From Acidobacteriota bacterium (GTDB taxonomy: Bacteria; Acidobacteriota; Terriglobia; Acidiferrales; UBA7541): a stretch of 64,000 nt of DNA. A program made the position numbers and the translations under genes. Under the pieces are notes generated by a model. It was not told the DNA's origin, did not search any database, and saw only the letters and a program-made list of their open reading frames with translations. The DNA lies in contig JABCZJ010000020.1 of assembly GCA_013289715.1 (NCBI GenBank), positions 1 to 64,000 of the forward strand, given 5' to 3'. Below, piece by piece: positions 1-7,642 of the stretch (positions within the stretch are counted from its first letter, which is position 1; the number at the start of each line of letters is the position of its first letter).

Positions 1-156
1 TGAATCCGTCGCGCCTTCAGCAGAAGGAGGTCCGAGCCGTAGAAGTGGCTTGAACTTGGTTCGAGGTAGACTTACAGTGCCAAACAACAAGAGCCGCTGC
101 AATCAACTAAAACTCGGACATCCTCCGCCCGGCCGAACTATAAAGGAGAAAATGCG

Positions 157-480
157 ATGGTCAAACTAGCCTTTTACGCGAGATTGGAAGCAAAACCTGG
201 CAAGGAAAAAGAAGTAGAGCAATTCCTCCAGAGCGCCGTGCCGCTTGTGGAAGAAGAGCAAGGTACGATCACGTGGTACGCCCTGCGCATGGGACCTTCT
301 ACTTTCGGAATCTTCGATACTTTCAACGACGAAGCGGGCCGCCAAGCTCATCTTTCAGGCAAAGTGGCCGCTGCGTTGATGGCAAAAGCTCCCGACCTTT
401 TCGCAAAGGCTCCCGAAATCAGCAAAGTGGACGTTCTGGCATCCAAGGTTGCCGACGCGAAACGTAAGGCGTCCGCGTAG
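157..480 (+). CDS. Antibiotic biosynthesis monooxygenase (ABM) domain protein
   Basis: This 107-residue protein has the size and layout of the small dimeric ferredoxin-like ABM/quinol-monooxygenase family. The first strand is KLAFYARLEAKPGKE, the WYAL motif lies near residue 40, and the segment FDTFNDEAGRQAHL ends in the His commonly seen before the last helix. Family members oxidise quinols or aromatic substrates, or simply bind small ligands; the substrate cannot be told from sequence. The ATG is preceded by AAGGAG at good spacing, which supports the start. It stands alone, with no gene on the same strand within 1.3 kb. The family call is good and the activity is unproven. Confidence 0.8.
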   Translation: MVKLAFYARLEAKPGKEKEVEQFLQSAVPLVEEEQGTITWYALRMGPSTFGIFDTFNDEAGRQAHLSGKVAAALMAKAPDLFAKAPEISKVDVLASKVADAKRKASA

Positions 481-803
481 CCGAACCGCCGCTCCAAGGG
501 TCTGCTTCACGAAGCGCCATCCAGCGTTGCTTGTACCACAGGCTGGCCCGTCACGACAGACAAGCCCGCTGAATCGTATTTTCATGCTCGGTGGTGCGCC
601 AACGGCGCATCAGGTCTTACCGGAACAGTGGATTTTTCACGAGCATTCGGCGTGGAGTCGGGATGAGCCAAAAACCTGACATGTCTGACGGCTGTCGGGG
701 TCCCGCCCGGTCCCAAAACAGCGCGTCTAGCTGTGGGAAGGTTACGCAGAAGTTACGCGGAAAATCTCGCGCTTCTAACTAGCTGTAAACAAATAAGAAA
801 AAA
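481..803. other. Intergenic stretch, no gene recognised
   Basis: No ORF here has family-like sequence. The only notable point is a T-rich run on the minus strand immediately downstream of the tmRNA 3' end (positions about 787-803), which could help end tmRNA transcription, although no strong GC stem precedes it. Confidence 0.5.
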
Positions 804-1157
804 TGGTGGAGGCGGGGGGAGTTGAACCCCCGTCCGAGAAACCTTGCAACACGAAGCCTACATGCTTATCCCGTTCCGTTGGTTTCGCTGCTAGCGCTCA
901 GAACAGGCAAGACGCGCTAGCAACTAGTCCGATGATCTCGCCGCCGCATTGCGGACCGAAACGCGACAGCCAGCCTACTGTGTGACGCCCCGACCCACGC
1001 GCGTAGGTAACGCCTGGGGGAGCGCGTAGCCTAATTTAAGTTAGGCTGCGAGTGCCAACTGTGAGTTGCCAGTTGTGTTGTTCCACCATATTACGGGTAG
1101 GTGGGTCCCGGCATGCCTTCGAGCCGCTACAGTTTCCGTCGAAACCGTTGCGCCCCC
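804..1157 (-). ncRNA. ssrA: Transfer-messenger RNA (tmRNA), one-piece
   Basis: Read on the minus strand, the 5' end GGGGGCG pairs with CGCCTCC just before the 3' ACCA, closing a tRNA-like acceptor stem. The 3' T-arm reads GGGGGTTCAACTCCCCC. The 5' domain contains the conserved GGTTTCGACGG and GGCATGCC blocks, and the 3' part contains AAGCATGTAGGC, as in other tmRNAs. A first pseudoknot can be drawn (CGGG with CCCG, CCACC with GGTGG). Twelve nucleotides after it a GGC resume codon (1070-1068) opens a reading frame for GNSQLALAA ending at TAA (1043-1041). That stop lies in a GCCTAA/TTAGGC hairpin. The RNA rescues stalled ribosomes and tags the nascent chain for proteolysis. smpB is not in the window. 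Confidence 0.95.
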
Positions 1158-1170
1158 GTCGGTCTCCACT

Positions 1171-1200
1171 AGAATATCACTTCAGCGAATACCGCGCCAA
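1171..1200 (-). promoter_or_regulatory. Likely sigma-70 promoter of tmRNA
   Basis: On the minus strand TTGGCG (1200-1195) and TATTCT (1176-1171) are separated by 18 bp and lie just upstream of the mature tmRNA 5' end at 1157. The placement fits a start of transcription a few bases before the mature end. This is read by eye. Confidence 0.55.
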
Positions 1201-1222
1201 ATCGTCGCGCTCAATTCACAGC

Positions 1223-1723
1223 CTAACGCGTCAATACAGCTATCATCGTGGAATACTGGGGAAATTGCGCGCTTAGCTCGTGCCGCTGGCCGGTTTCGTA
1301 ATCCTCGTATTCGAATCCCGGTGCCATGGTCGTCCCAAGCAGCGCGTATTTCCCGCCGGCGCGCACCCGCGAACCCTGCCACACTCCACCCGGCACAGTG
1401 TACTGCAGGCGCATGCCTGCCGCGATGTCCTGCCCTAGCAGGATCACTTCGCCGCTCCCATCTGCTTTCAACTGCAGCATCTCGACCGCATCGCCCAGAT
1501 AAAAATGAAACATTTCGTCGCCACGCACCCGGTGCATCGCCGAAAAAGTATCCGGAGTCAGCAGATAATAAATCGCCGTGGAAATTGCGCGGTGGCCGGG
1601 ATAACCGCCCGGCAAACTCTGCGGAATCATTGCCGCGCCGCGATACGTTTCCGCAAAGTATCCGCCTTCGATCGGATGCGGCCGCATCTGCAACAACTCC
1701 CGAATCTGTTCCGCCGTCAGCAT
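1223..1723 (-). CDS. Cupin superfamily protein, DUF985 (Cupin_5)
   Basis: This 166-residue protein matches the DUF985 cupin layout: a short N-terminal helix (ML-TAEQIRELLQM), then HPIEGGYFAETYRG, then the beta-barrel motif with HRVRGDEMFHFYLGD near residues 65-80, and a C-terminal barrel strand region PGFEYEDYE. Cupin_5 proteins are usually single-domain, about 150-170 residues, and often bind a metal or a sugar-like ligand. The exact reaction is unknown for most of them. The gene lies upstream of tmRNA on the same strand but has its own stop, and tmRNA has its own promoter, so they need not be co-transcribed. Confidence 0.88.
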   Translation of the reverse strand: MLTAEQIRELLQMRPHPIEGGYFAETYRGAAMIPQSLPGGYPGHRAISTAIYYLLTPDTFSAMHRVRGDEMFHFYLGDAVEMLQLKADGSGEVILLGQDIAAGMRLQYTVPGGVWQGSRVRAGGKYALLGTTMAPGFEYEDYETGQRHELSAQFPQYSTMIAVLTR

Positions 1724-1795
1724 CTCTGGTTTTCTTCCACCCTATGGGCAATTATTTTTGGCAATCACCAGTGCAGCGTCGCTACACTGACAAGC

Positions 1796-2050
1796 ATGGA
1801 AGTGCATCTTAAACCCGAAACGGAATCGCGCCTAAGCGAACCAGCCTCGCAAAGCGGTCGCCCGACCGACGAACTTGCGGAGGACGCCATGGCAGGATAC
1901 CTCGCGGAAGTCGCCGAAGTCCGCGACCTGCTCGCCCGCCGCTACGATCACATCTGGAGTGGGCGCGTTAAGCCCATTGACGGCGAAACGCCCTTCGAAG
2001 ATTTGCGCCAGCGCGAAGAGAAACTGCTCAATCGGCTCCGTCCAGAATGA
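1796..2050 (+). CDS. Antitoxin-like protein of a ParD/RelB-type TA system, apparently without its toxin
   Basis: The 84-residue product starts MEVHLKPETESRLSEPA and has the short strand-helix-helix N-terminus typical of the DNA-binding half of small antitoxins. It continues with SGRPTDELAEDAMAGYL, then a tail DHIWSGRVKPIDGETPFEDL, a pattern seen in antitoxins paired with ParE/RelE toxins. I chose this ATG over the longer in-frame ORF because a TACACT -10-like hexamer (1783-1788) ends 7 nt before it, which leaves no room for the longer form and suggests a leaderless message. No toxin gene follows: the ATGAGC overlapping the stop runs into TAA after five codons. Confidence 0.7.
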   Translation: MEVHLKPETESRLSEPASQSGRPTDELAEDAMAGYLAEVAEVRDLLARRYDHIWSGRVKPIDGETPFEDLRQREEKLLNRLRPE

Positions 2051-2228
2051 GCGCAACACTTTAAGCTCCCGCAGCGGAATATCACGCAAATTCGTCGCAA
2101 TCCGATCTCGGGAGATTTGAACGCAGCGGTAGCGCGTGCAGCAGCCGACGGACGAAACTTCAGCCCAGCTGCGCTCGATTAGTTACTCATCCTGTTACCC
2201 GAGCGCTGACCCAGACCAGGCCAGATCA

Positions 2229-2501
2229 TTATTCTCTGACGCAAATCGTTCTTCCATCGTGGTCCGTCGAAGGATGCTGTCCCGCCGGGCATGAGGGAGC
2301 CTCGCCTGGACGTCCTGCATCTTTGTCGTGGTCTTTGTCTCGGTCTCTGTCTCTGTCGCGGTCTCTATCCCGGTCCCGGTCCGCCGCGCTTGGATCGCCC
2401 GGAGGTCCCTGAGGCCCAGCCGGCCCGGCGGCTGGGGTGGTGGAGCACCCGCCAATCAGCAGCAGTAGCGACAACGTGCCCGTAAATAGCGATTTCTTCA
2501 T
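2229..2501 (-). CDS. Small lipoprotein with collagen-like and Arg-Asp repeat segments
   Basis: The 90-residue product begins MKKSLFTGTLSLLLLIGGC, a lipoprotein signal with LIGGC as the lipobox, so it should be lipidated at Cys19 and exported. After the Cys it carries a short collagen-like Gly-X-Y run (GPAGPQGPPGD). It then has an alternating Asp-Arg tract (about eight DR units, turning into DKDHDKD) and a C-terminal CPAGQH...DGRTICVRE segment with two cysteines. The ATG at 2501 is preceded by GGAGAAACGAG, which decides the start over the longer ORF. The function is unknown; low-complexity charged lipoproteins of this kind are usually surface or periplasmic spacers. Confidence 0.72.
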   Translation of the reverse strand: MKKSLFTGTLSLLLLIGGCSTTPAAGPAGPQGPPGDPSAADRDRDRDRDRDRDRDKDHDKDAGRPGEAPSCPAGQHPSTDHDGRTICVRE

Positions 2502-2680
2502 CTCGTTTCTCCTTATGCCGTCGCTCGGGGCACAACGTTGCCATCGCAAACAACCGCGCATAGCAATATGCTATCTATAGGGCGAAGGCTGGCGCTGTCC
2601 CAATTCGCACAGTATTCGAAGAAGGTGGAACGCGGTGAGCCTGTCACGTCGCCGCTGCATGGCAGGAACGCGCTTCCGTA

Positions 2681-3583
2681 ATGTTCGTTGACACCCCCCG
2701 TTACCGTTTCCATAATCCAAAAGAGGCAGATAGTCCTTTGACTCCAAGGAAAACGTCGCTCGAGCAGGCCCTGGAAGAGGCGGTTTCACGCGCCTTGCGC
2801 GACAACCTTGCGCCGCTGCAGCGCACCGCGGACGAACTCCACCACGCCTATGCCGATCTGGTTGCCGCCTGCGGGTCCAGCCGTCCTAGCAACGCCTTGC
2901 CGGCACTATTGCGTGCGCAAACTGCCGCTGCTTCCCTGGCTGCCGGACTTTCCGTCCTTTCAAATTTTGTCGCGGTAGCACTTAATCCGCGCGATCAGCA
3001 AGCCTCCGAGGAACGCGAATTTGCCGGCGCGACTTCAACTGTCGACGTGGAAGAGCCGGACCAAGCCCCTGAGGCTGTGGCAGAGGAAGAAGCCGCCCCA
3101 GAATCGGCGCGCGAAACATCGGTAGTCGAAGAACCTGCGGCCTCCCAGGCACCGCCCGAAGCTGAACTGGAATGGGTGGAAGAGCCCGAAGAAGTATTGA
3201 ACGCAGCTCCCGAGCTAGCATCTGTCCCTCCCGCTGCGCCGCCACTCGAAGAGGACGTCGCCGAAGAAGCCTTCGATCTGGCGAATCTGCCCCGGGAAGA
3301 GCAGGAACTGCATCGCCGCGCCAATCGCGTAGCGAAAGTGGCCATGCAAGACATCAAGTTGCTGCAGCCGAAAGAAGTTCGCCTCGGCCGCGAGCACAAA
3401 GACATCTGCGTCCGCCTGCGCGCGGATATTGATAAAGCACGCAAGGAATACGACCGCCGCTTTCGCGCGATTCAGGATCATCCCGTGGATTACTTCTACG
3501 ATTGGATGGTGGAAATTCTCGCGGACGGCGATGCCAAGGCCCTCGGCGAATATCCGTATCCCTCGCCCGTTCTGCGGCAGTAA
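2681..3583 (+). CDS. Hypothetical protein with acidic low-complexity middle
   Basis: The 300-residue protein is not recognised. Residues about 25-110 look helical (SLEQALEEAVSRALRDN, ADELHHAYADLVAA). Residues about 110-205 form a Glu/Pro/Ala-rich linker (EEPDQAPEAVAEEEAAPES). Residues about 205-300 are again helical and charged (RANRVAKVAMQDIKLLQ, KDICVRLRADIDKARKEYDRRFRAI), ending YPYPSPVLRQ. There is no signal peptide and no transmembrane segment. It ends 11 nt before the lytic transglycosylase gene, so the two are probably co-transcribed. The N-terminal start is uncertain because no clear ribosome site precedes it. Confidence 0.65.
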   Translation: MFVDTPRYRFHNPKEADSPLTPRKTSLEQALEEAVSRALRDNLAPLQRTADELHHAYADLVAACGSSRPSNALPALLRAQTAAASLAAGLSVLSNFVAVALNPRDQQASEEREFAGATSTVDVEEPDQAPEAVAEEEAAPESARETSVVEEPAASQAPPEAELEWVEEPEEVLNAAPELASVPPAAPPLEEDVAEEAFDLANLPREEQELHRRANRVAKVAMQDIKLLQPKEVRLGREHKDICVRLRADIDKARKEYDRRFRAIQDHPVDYFYDWMVEILADGDAKALGEYPYPSPVLRQ

Positions 3584-3594
3584 GATAAATCAGA

Positions 3595-5898
3595 ATGAAA
3601 TTCTTCGGGCCTGCAATGCGCGCTGTCGCAGTTCTGTTCGTCTTCTCGGTCGCGGTATGCTCTGCGCCAGCAGCCTTCCCGCAGCACGCCTCGCAAGGCC
3701 AAGTTCATCCGCCGGCTTCAAGTCACGCGAAGAAGCCCGCTGCTTCTTCCGACTCCGCGTCGGCGTCCTCCGCAGCCGCCACAAAACAGCTCGAGCAATT
3801 GACGCGCTCCTTGAAACAAAAAAGTCCCGGCGCAGCCTACGCGAAACTCAGCGCCTTCGCGCTACAGAAATCCTCGGGAGTGCTGGGTTATCGCGCCGCG
3901 CTGGCGCTGGGGTATTACGATTACGGTAAGGCGCATTATCCGCAGGCAGCGAACTGGCTGAAGATCGCGCAAAGCGACGCGCTGCTGCGTGATTACGCCC
4001 TTTACTGGAGTTCCCAAACCAATCTTGCGCTCAATCACAACCCGGAAGCCCTCGCCCAGCTGCAAGAATTTCGCAAGGATTATCCCGATTCAGTCATCAC
4101 CGAGCAGGTGCTGCAATCTCTGGGCGTCGCCGCGCTCGCCGCTAGCCAGCCCGGGGTGATTCTCGCGGCTCTCGACAACTTCCCGCAAACTGCGCAAAAG
4201 CCCGCGCTGCTGTTCCTGCGCGCCGAAGCCCGCGAACAATCCGCGCAACCGCTGCTGGCTGCCGCCGACTATCAAACAGTTTATTTGCATTTTCCCTTGA
4301 GCGATCAGGCTCGCGAAGCTGGCGAAAAACTCTGGTTCCTGCAAAGCTCCCACGGCGACAAACTCGCCGCGATTCCCGTCGAGCAACTGCTGGAGCACGC
4401 TACTACGATTTTCACAGCACACCAGTGGGGCGACGCTCGCAATGAATATTCGCACCTGCTGCCGCAACTGAGCGGCGCGGACCGAGAACGCGCGCAGCTG
4501 CGCATTATGGAATGTGGCGTCGCGCTGGGCGCTGCGATAGCAGGAATCGCCGCGCTCACCATCGCTGACCCCGACGTGGATGCCGAGCGCTATTACAGCA
4601 TTGCGAATTACTATCGCGACCGGCCGTCGGAATCGCAGATGATCGCTGCGGTGGAATCGGCGGTGGCGCGCGCTCCGGACAGCCGTTGGTCCGAATCCGC
4701 ATTGTTCCTCGCGGGAAATTATTATTGGGTGCAGCTGGATCGCGATCGCGCCGCGTCTTACTATCAGCGCCTCTACGCCAATTTCCCGGCGGCTGCCGAT
4801 GCGCTTGCGGCGCAGTGGCGCCTCACATGGGCAGCCGTCCTCAAACGTCAGCCCAACGCATCCGCGGACCTTGCCGAACATCTGCGCCACTTTCCCGGTT
4901 CGCAATTCTCGCCCGATGCGGTGTATTGGCTCGGCCGTTTGTCCGAGGAAGCCGGGAACGCCGCGCTGGCGCGCACCTACTACGCGAAGTTGCTGCAGCG
5001 TTTCCCGCAGAATTATTTTGCGGTCGCTGCGGCGAAGCGGCTGCGCGCGCTCGGTCCTGGCGCGGCAGCCGATGCGGACGTTCTCGCGAACATTCCTGCG
5101 GTGCCTGCCGCGCTTCCACTCGGCGACACTATTCCCGCAGCCGCCGCAACGCGCCAACTGCGCGCCGACGCACTGCGCTCGATCAGCTTTGACGCCTCCG
5201 CGGAGCTGGAATTGCGCGCGGCCTTCGCCGCAACCGGCGAGCCACGGCTGTTGCTCGAAGCCGCTCAGGAAGCAGTAAATGCCGGACACATGGGCTCGGC
5301 AATCTCGACCGTGCGCCAGATTTATCCGCAGCTCGAATGGCGTCCGTTCGCGCAAGTTCCGCGCGAAGTCTGGCTCACCGCCTACGCGATGCCTTTTGAA
5401 TCGTTCATCGTGGCTCGCTCCACCACTGCCGGCGTTGACCCCATGCTCACCGCCGGACTGATCCGTCAGGAGTCCGCCTACGATCCTGAAGCTCGTTCCC
5501 ACGCCAACGCTTTCGGGCTGATGCAGCTGTTGCCAAAAACAGCGCAGCGCTTCGCGAAGCAAGCCAAGGTGCGCTATTCCACCCCCATGCTCTTTCAGCC
5601 GGATTACAACATCCATATCGGCACGATTTATTTTGCCGGGCTGCAACGCAGTTTCGGCAGCGTCGAATCCGCGCTGGCTGCTTACAATGCTGGAGAAGAC
5701 CGCGTCGCGTTCTGGACCACGGGCCAAAGCTATCGCGAGCCGGCCGAGTTTGTGGATTCCATCCCTTTCACCGAAACGCGCGAGTACGTGGAAATCGTTA
5801 CGCGCAACGCGGATATTTATCGTAAGTTATACGGGACGCAACCCGAGCGAGGCGCGACGAATGAACCCCGTAAAGCCGCAACCAGCCCCGGCCACTAG
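3595..5898 (+). CDS. slt: Soluble lytic murein transglycosylase (Slt70-like)
   Basis: The 767-residue protein has an N-terminal export signal (MRAVAVLFVFSVAVCSAPAAFPQ) and a Ser/Ala-rich linker. A long alpha-helical superhelix with TPR-like repeats fills about residues 60-590, for example YALYWSSQTNLALNHNPEALAQL. The C-terminal SLT domain (about 600-740) shows the hallmark RQESAYDPEARS with the catalytic Glu, then AFGLMQLLPKTA, and AAYNAGEDRV. Enzymes of this family cut the MurNAc-GlcNAc bond in peptidoglycan, forming 1,6-anhydroMurNAc, in the periplasm. It follows the hypothetical gene by 11 nt and its 3' end overlaps the aminotransferase gene by 38 nt, which suggests one transcript. Confidence 0.93.
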   Translation: MKFFGPAMRAVAVLFVFSVAVCSAPAAFPQHASQGQVHPPASSHAKKPAASSDSASASSAAATKQLEQLTRSLKQKSPGAAYAKLSAFALQKSSGVLGYRAALALGYYDYGKAHYPQAANWLKIAQSDALLRDYALYWSSQTNLALNHNPEALAQLQEFRKDYPDSVITEQVLQSLGVAALAASQPGVILAALDNFPQTAQKPALLFLRAEAREQSAQPLLAAADYQTVYLHFPLSDQAREAGEKLWFLQSSHGDKLAAIPVEQLLEHATTIFTAHQWGDARNEYSHLLPQLSGADRERAQLRIMECGVALGAAIAGIAALTIADPDVDAERYYSIANYYRDRPSESQMIAAVESAVARAPDSRWSESALFLAGNYYWVQLDRDRAASYYQRLYANFPAAADALAAQWRLTWAAVLKRQPNASADLAEHLRHFPGSQFSPDAVYWLGRLSEEAGNAALARTYYAKLLQRFPQNYFAVAAAKRLRALGPGAAADADVLANIPAVPAALPLGDTIPAAAATRQLRADALRSISFDASAELELRAAFAATGEPRLLLEAAQEAVNAGHMGSAISTVRQIYPQLEWRPFAQVPREVWLTAYAMPFESFIVARSTTAGVDPMLTAGLIRQESAYDPEARSHANAFGLMQLLPKTAQRFAKQAKVRYSTPMLFQPDYNIHIGTIYFAGLQRSFGSVESALAAYNAGEDRVAFWTTGQSYREPAEFVDSIPFTETREYVEIVTRNADIYRKLYGTQPERGATNEPRKAATSPGH

Positions 5899-7063
5899 CC
5901 CGCAACTCTCCTGGAAAGCCGCGCAGTTCACCGAGTCCGTTATTCGCGAAATGACGCGGCTGGCGCTGCAGCATAAGGCCGTAAACCTCTCGCAGGGTTT
6001 CCCCGATTTTCCCGCGCCGGCGCTGATTAAACGCGCTGCGCAGGATGCGATCGCCGCGGATATCAATCAGTACGCGATTACTTGGGGCGCGAAACCCTTG
6101 CGCAACGCGATCGCCGAGAAATTTTCGCGCACGAATGCCGGCATGGCCATTGACCCGGAGCGCGAAATCACCGTGTGCTGCGGCTCTACCGAAGCGATGA
6201 TTTCGTCCATGCTGGCTGTGATTAATCCTGGCGACGAAGTTGTGGTGTTCGAGCCATTTTATGAAAATTATGGGCCGGACGCGATTCTGTCCGGAGCCGC
6301 GCCCCGGTTCGTGAAATTGCACGCGCCTGAGTGGACGTTTGATCCGGCCGAGCTGGCGGCTGCGTTTGGGCCCAAAACGCGCGCCATCATTGTGAATACG
6401 CCGAACAATCCCACCGGCAAAGTCTTCACGCGCGGCGAGCTCGAAATGATTCGCGATCTTTGTGTGCGTTGGAATGCTTACGCCATTACTGACGAGATTT
6501 ACGAACACATGCTCTACGATGGCGCTGAGCACATTTCGATGGCCGCGCTAGAGGGGATGCACGACCGCACCATTACCATCAACGCGCTTTCAAAAACCTA
6601 CAGCGTCACTGGTTGGCGCGTTGGTTGGGCGATTGCTTCGGCGGAAGTCAGCGCCGCCATTCGCAAGGTGCACGATTTTCTTACGGTGGGAGCAGCGGCG
6701 CCCTTGCAGGAAGCTGGAGCTGTCGCGCTGAAGTTCCCGCCGGAGTATTACACCACGCTGGCTAGCGAATATGCGCAACGCCGCGAGAGACTGCTGGGTA
6801 TTCTGACTGGGGCCGGTTTCAAGTGCTTCAAGCCGCGCGGCGCGTATTACATCATGACGGATATTTCGGCTTTCGGTTTCCCTGACGATGTAGCCTTCGC
6901 GAAATATCTGGTTACCGAGATCGGCGTCGCTGCGGTGCCTGGTTCCAGTTTTTATCGCGATCCGGCCGACGGCCGCACCCATCTTCGCTTCACATTCTGC
7001 AAAACGGAAAAAACATTCCAGGCCGCCGCGGAGCGATTGGCTAAACTTAAGAAAACCGCCTGA
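5861..7063 (+). CDS. Class I/II PLP-dependent aminotransferase
   Basis: The 400-residue product has the fold-type I aminotransferase signature blocks: VNLSQGFPDFPAP near residue 39, VCCGSTEAMISSML near 105, NTPNNPTGKVF near 180, TDEIYEHMLYDG near 210, and the PLP-lysine block NALSKTYSVTGWRVGWA near 245. The C-terminal Arg region is LRFTFCKTE. The LSQGFPDF start resembles kynurenine/glutamine or methionine aminotransferases rather than classical aspartate aminotransferase. The true substrate is not fixed by sequence. The ATG at 5861 was chosen because the longer ORF reads through the slt coding region; the gene overlaps slt by 38 nt. Confidence 0.9.
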   Translation: MNPVKPQPAPATSPQLSWKAAQFTESVIREMTRLALQHKAVNLSQGFPDFPAPALIKRAAQDAIAADINQYAITWGAKPLRNAIAEKFSRTNAGMAIDPEREITVCCGSTEAMISSMLAVINPGDEVVVFEPFYENYGPDAILSGAAPRFVKLHAPEWTFDPAELAAAFGPKTRAIIVNTPNNPTGKVFTRGELEMIRDLCVRWNAYAITDEIYEHMLYDGAEHISMAALEGMHDRTITINALSKTYSVTGWRVGWAIASAEVSAAIRKVHDFLTVGAAAPLQEAGAVALKFPPEYYTTLASEYAQRRERLLGILTGAGFKCFKPRGAYYIMTDISAFGFPDDVAFAKYLVTEIGVAAVPGSSFYRDPADGRTHLRFTFCKTEKTFQAAAERLAKLKKTA

Positions 7064-7221
7064 TGCGTGGTTTAAGCGCCGCGACATGCGCTGCTTGTGC
7101 GGTTGGTAATTCGCTCTCCATGCTCTGTGTGTCTGTAGCAGAATTGGCTTGCTTGACGCCGCAAGAAACTCTCCGCCAATACCTGTGCTAGAATCCGCGT
7201 GCTCCCTCAGGAGGCCAATGC

Positions 7222-7614
7222 ATGGCCGTGGAATTCGTCTTGATACCAATGGGCACGCGGCTCACCGCGAACGGCGAGGGCCAGCCGTTTGAAATTTCTT
7301 CTAACAGCACGCGTACGTTCCTCTGCTCGATGGAAATTACCGATCAGATGGAACAGGAATCCGTGGACATTTCCGTGTGGGGTTCCGCCAACGGCGAGGA
7401 CTTCGGGAAAATGCCGCTGCTGAAAATGCCGCAGCGCTTTTATCGCGGCGAGACGCGCCAGGTTCTGGATCTTTCGCTCAAGCCCGAAATTCGTTTCATC
7501 CGCGCGAAGTACGATCTAACCCGCTGGGGCCGCGTCGCCCCCCATCCCATGTTCGTTCTTGGTTTTCGCGTGATCGAAATTCCCGCATTCACCGCGCAAA
7601 CCGCCGCGCGCTGA
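7222..7614 (+). CDS. Conserved hypothetical protein, 130 residues
   Basis: No domain is recognised. The sequence alternates short strands (MAVEFVLIPMGTRL, RTFLCSMEITDQM, DISVWGSANGEDF) and ends with FVLGFRVIEIPAF, so an all-beta sandwich is plausible. There is no signal peptide or membrane segment. The start is well supported: CAGGAGG lies 9 nt upstream and an extended -10 element TGCTAGAAT is at about 7186-7194. It is monocistronic, since the next gene is convergent and ends 28 nt away. The function is unknown. Confidence 0.75.
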   Translation: MAVEFVLIPMGTRLTANGEGQPFEISSNSTRTFLCSMEITDQMEQESVDISVWGSANGEDFGKMPLLKMPQRFYRGETRQVLDLSLKPEIRFIRAKYDLTRWGRVAPHPMFVLGFRVIEIPAFTAQTAAR

Positions 7615-7642
7615 ATTACTCGCCAGCAGCGCGCCGCAAACT

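Noticed and set aside
803..985. ORF with MVEAGGVEPPSEK-like start
   Set aside because: It is the antisense of the tmRNA 3' end, a classic false protein call.
4090..5727. 545-residue minus-strand ORF
   Set aside because: It is a shadow of the lytic transglycosylase; the sequence has no family character and the sense frame has clear SLT motifs.
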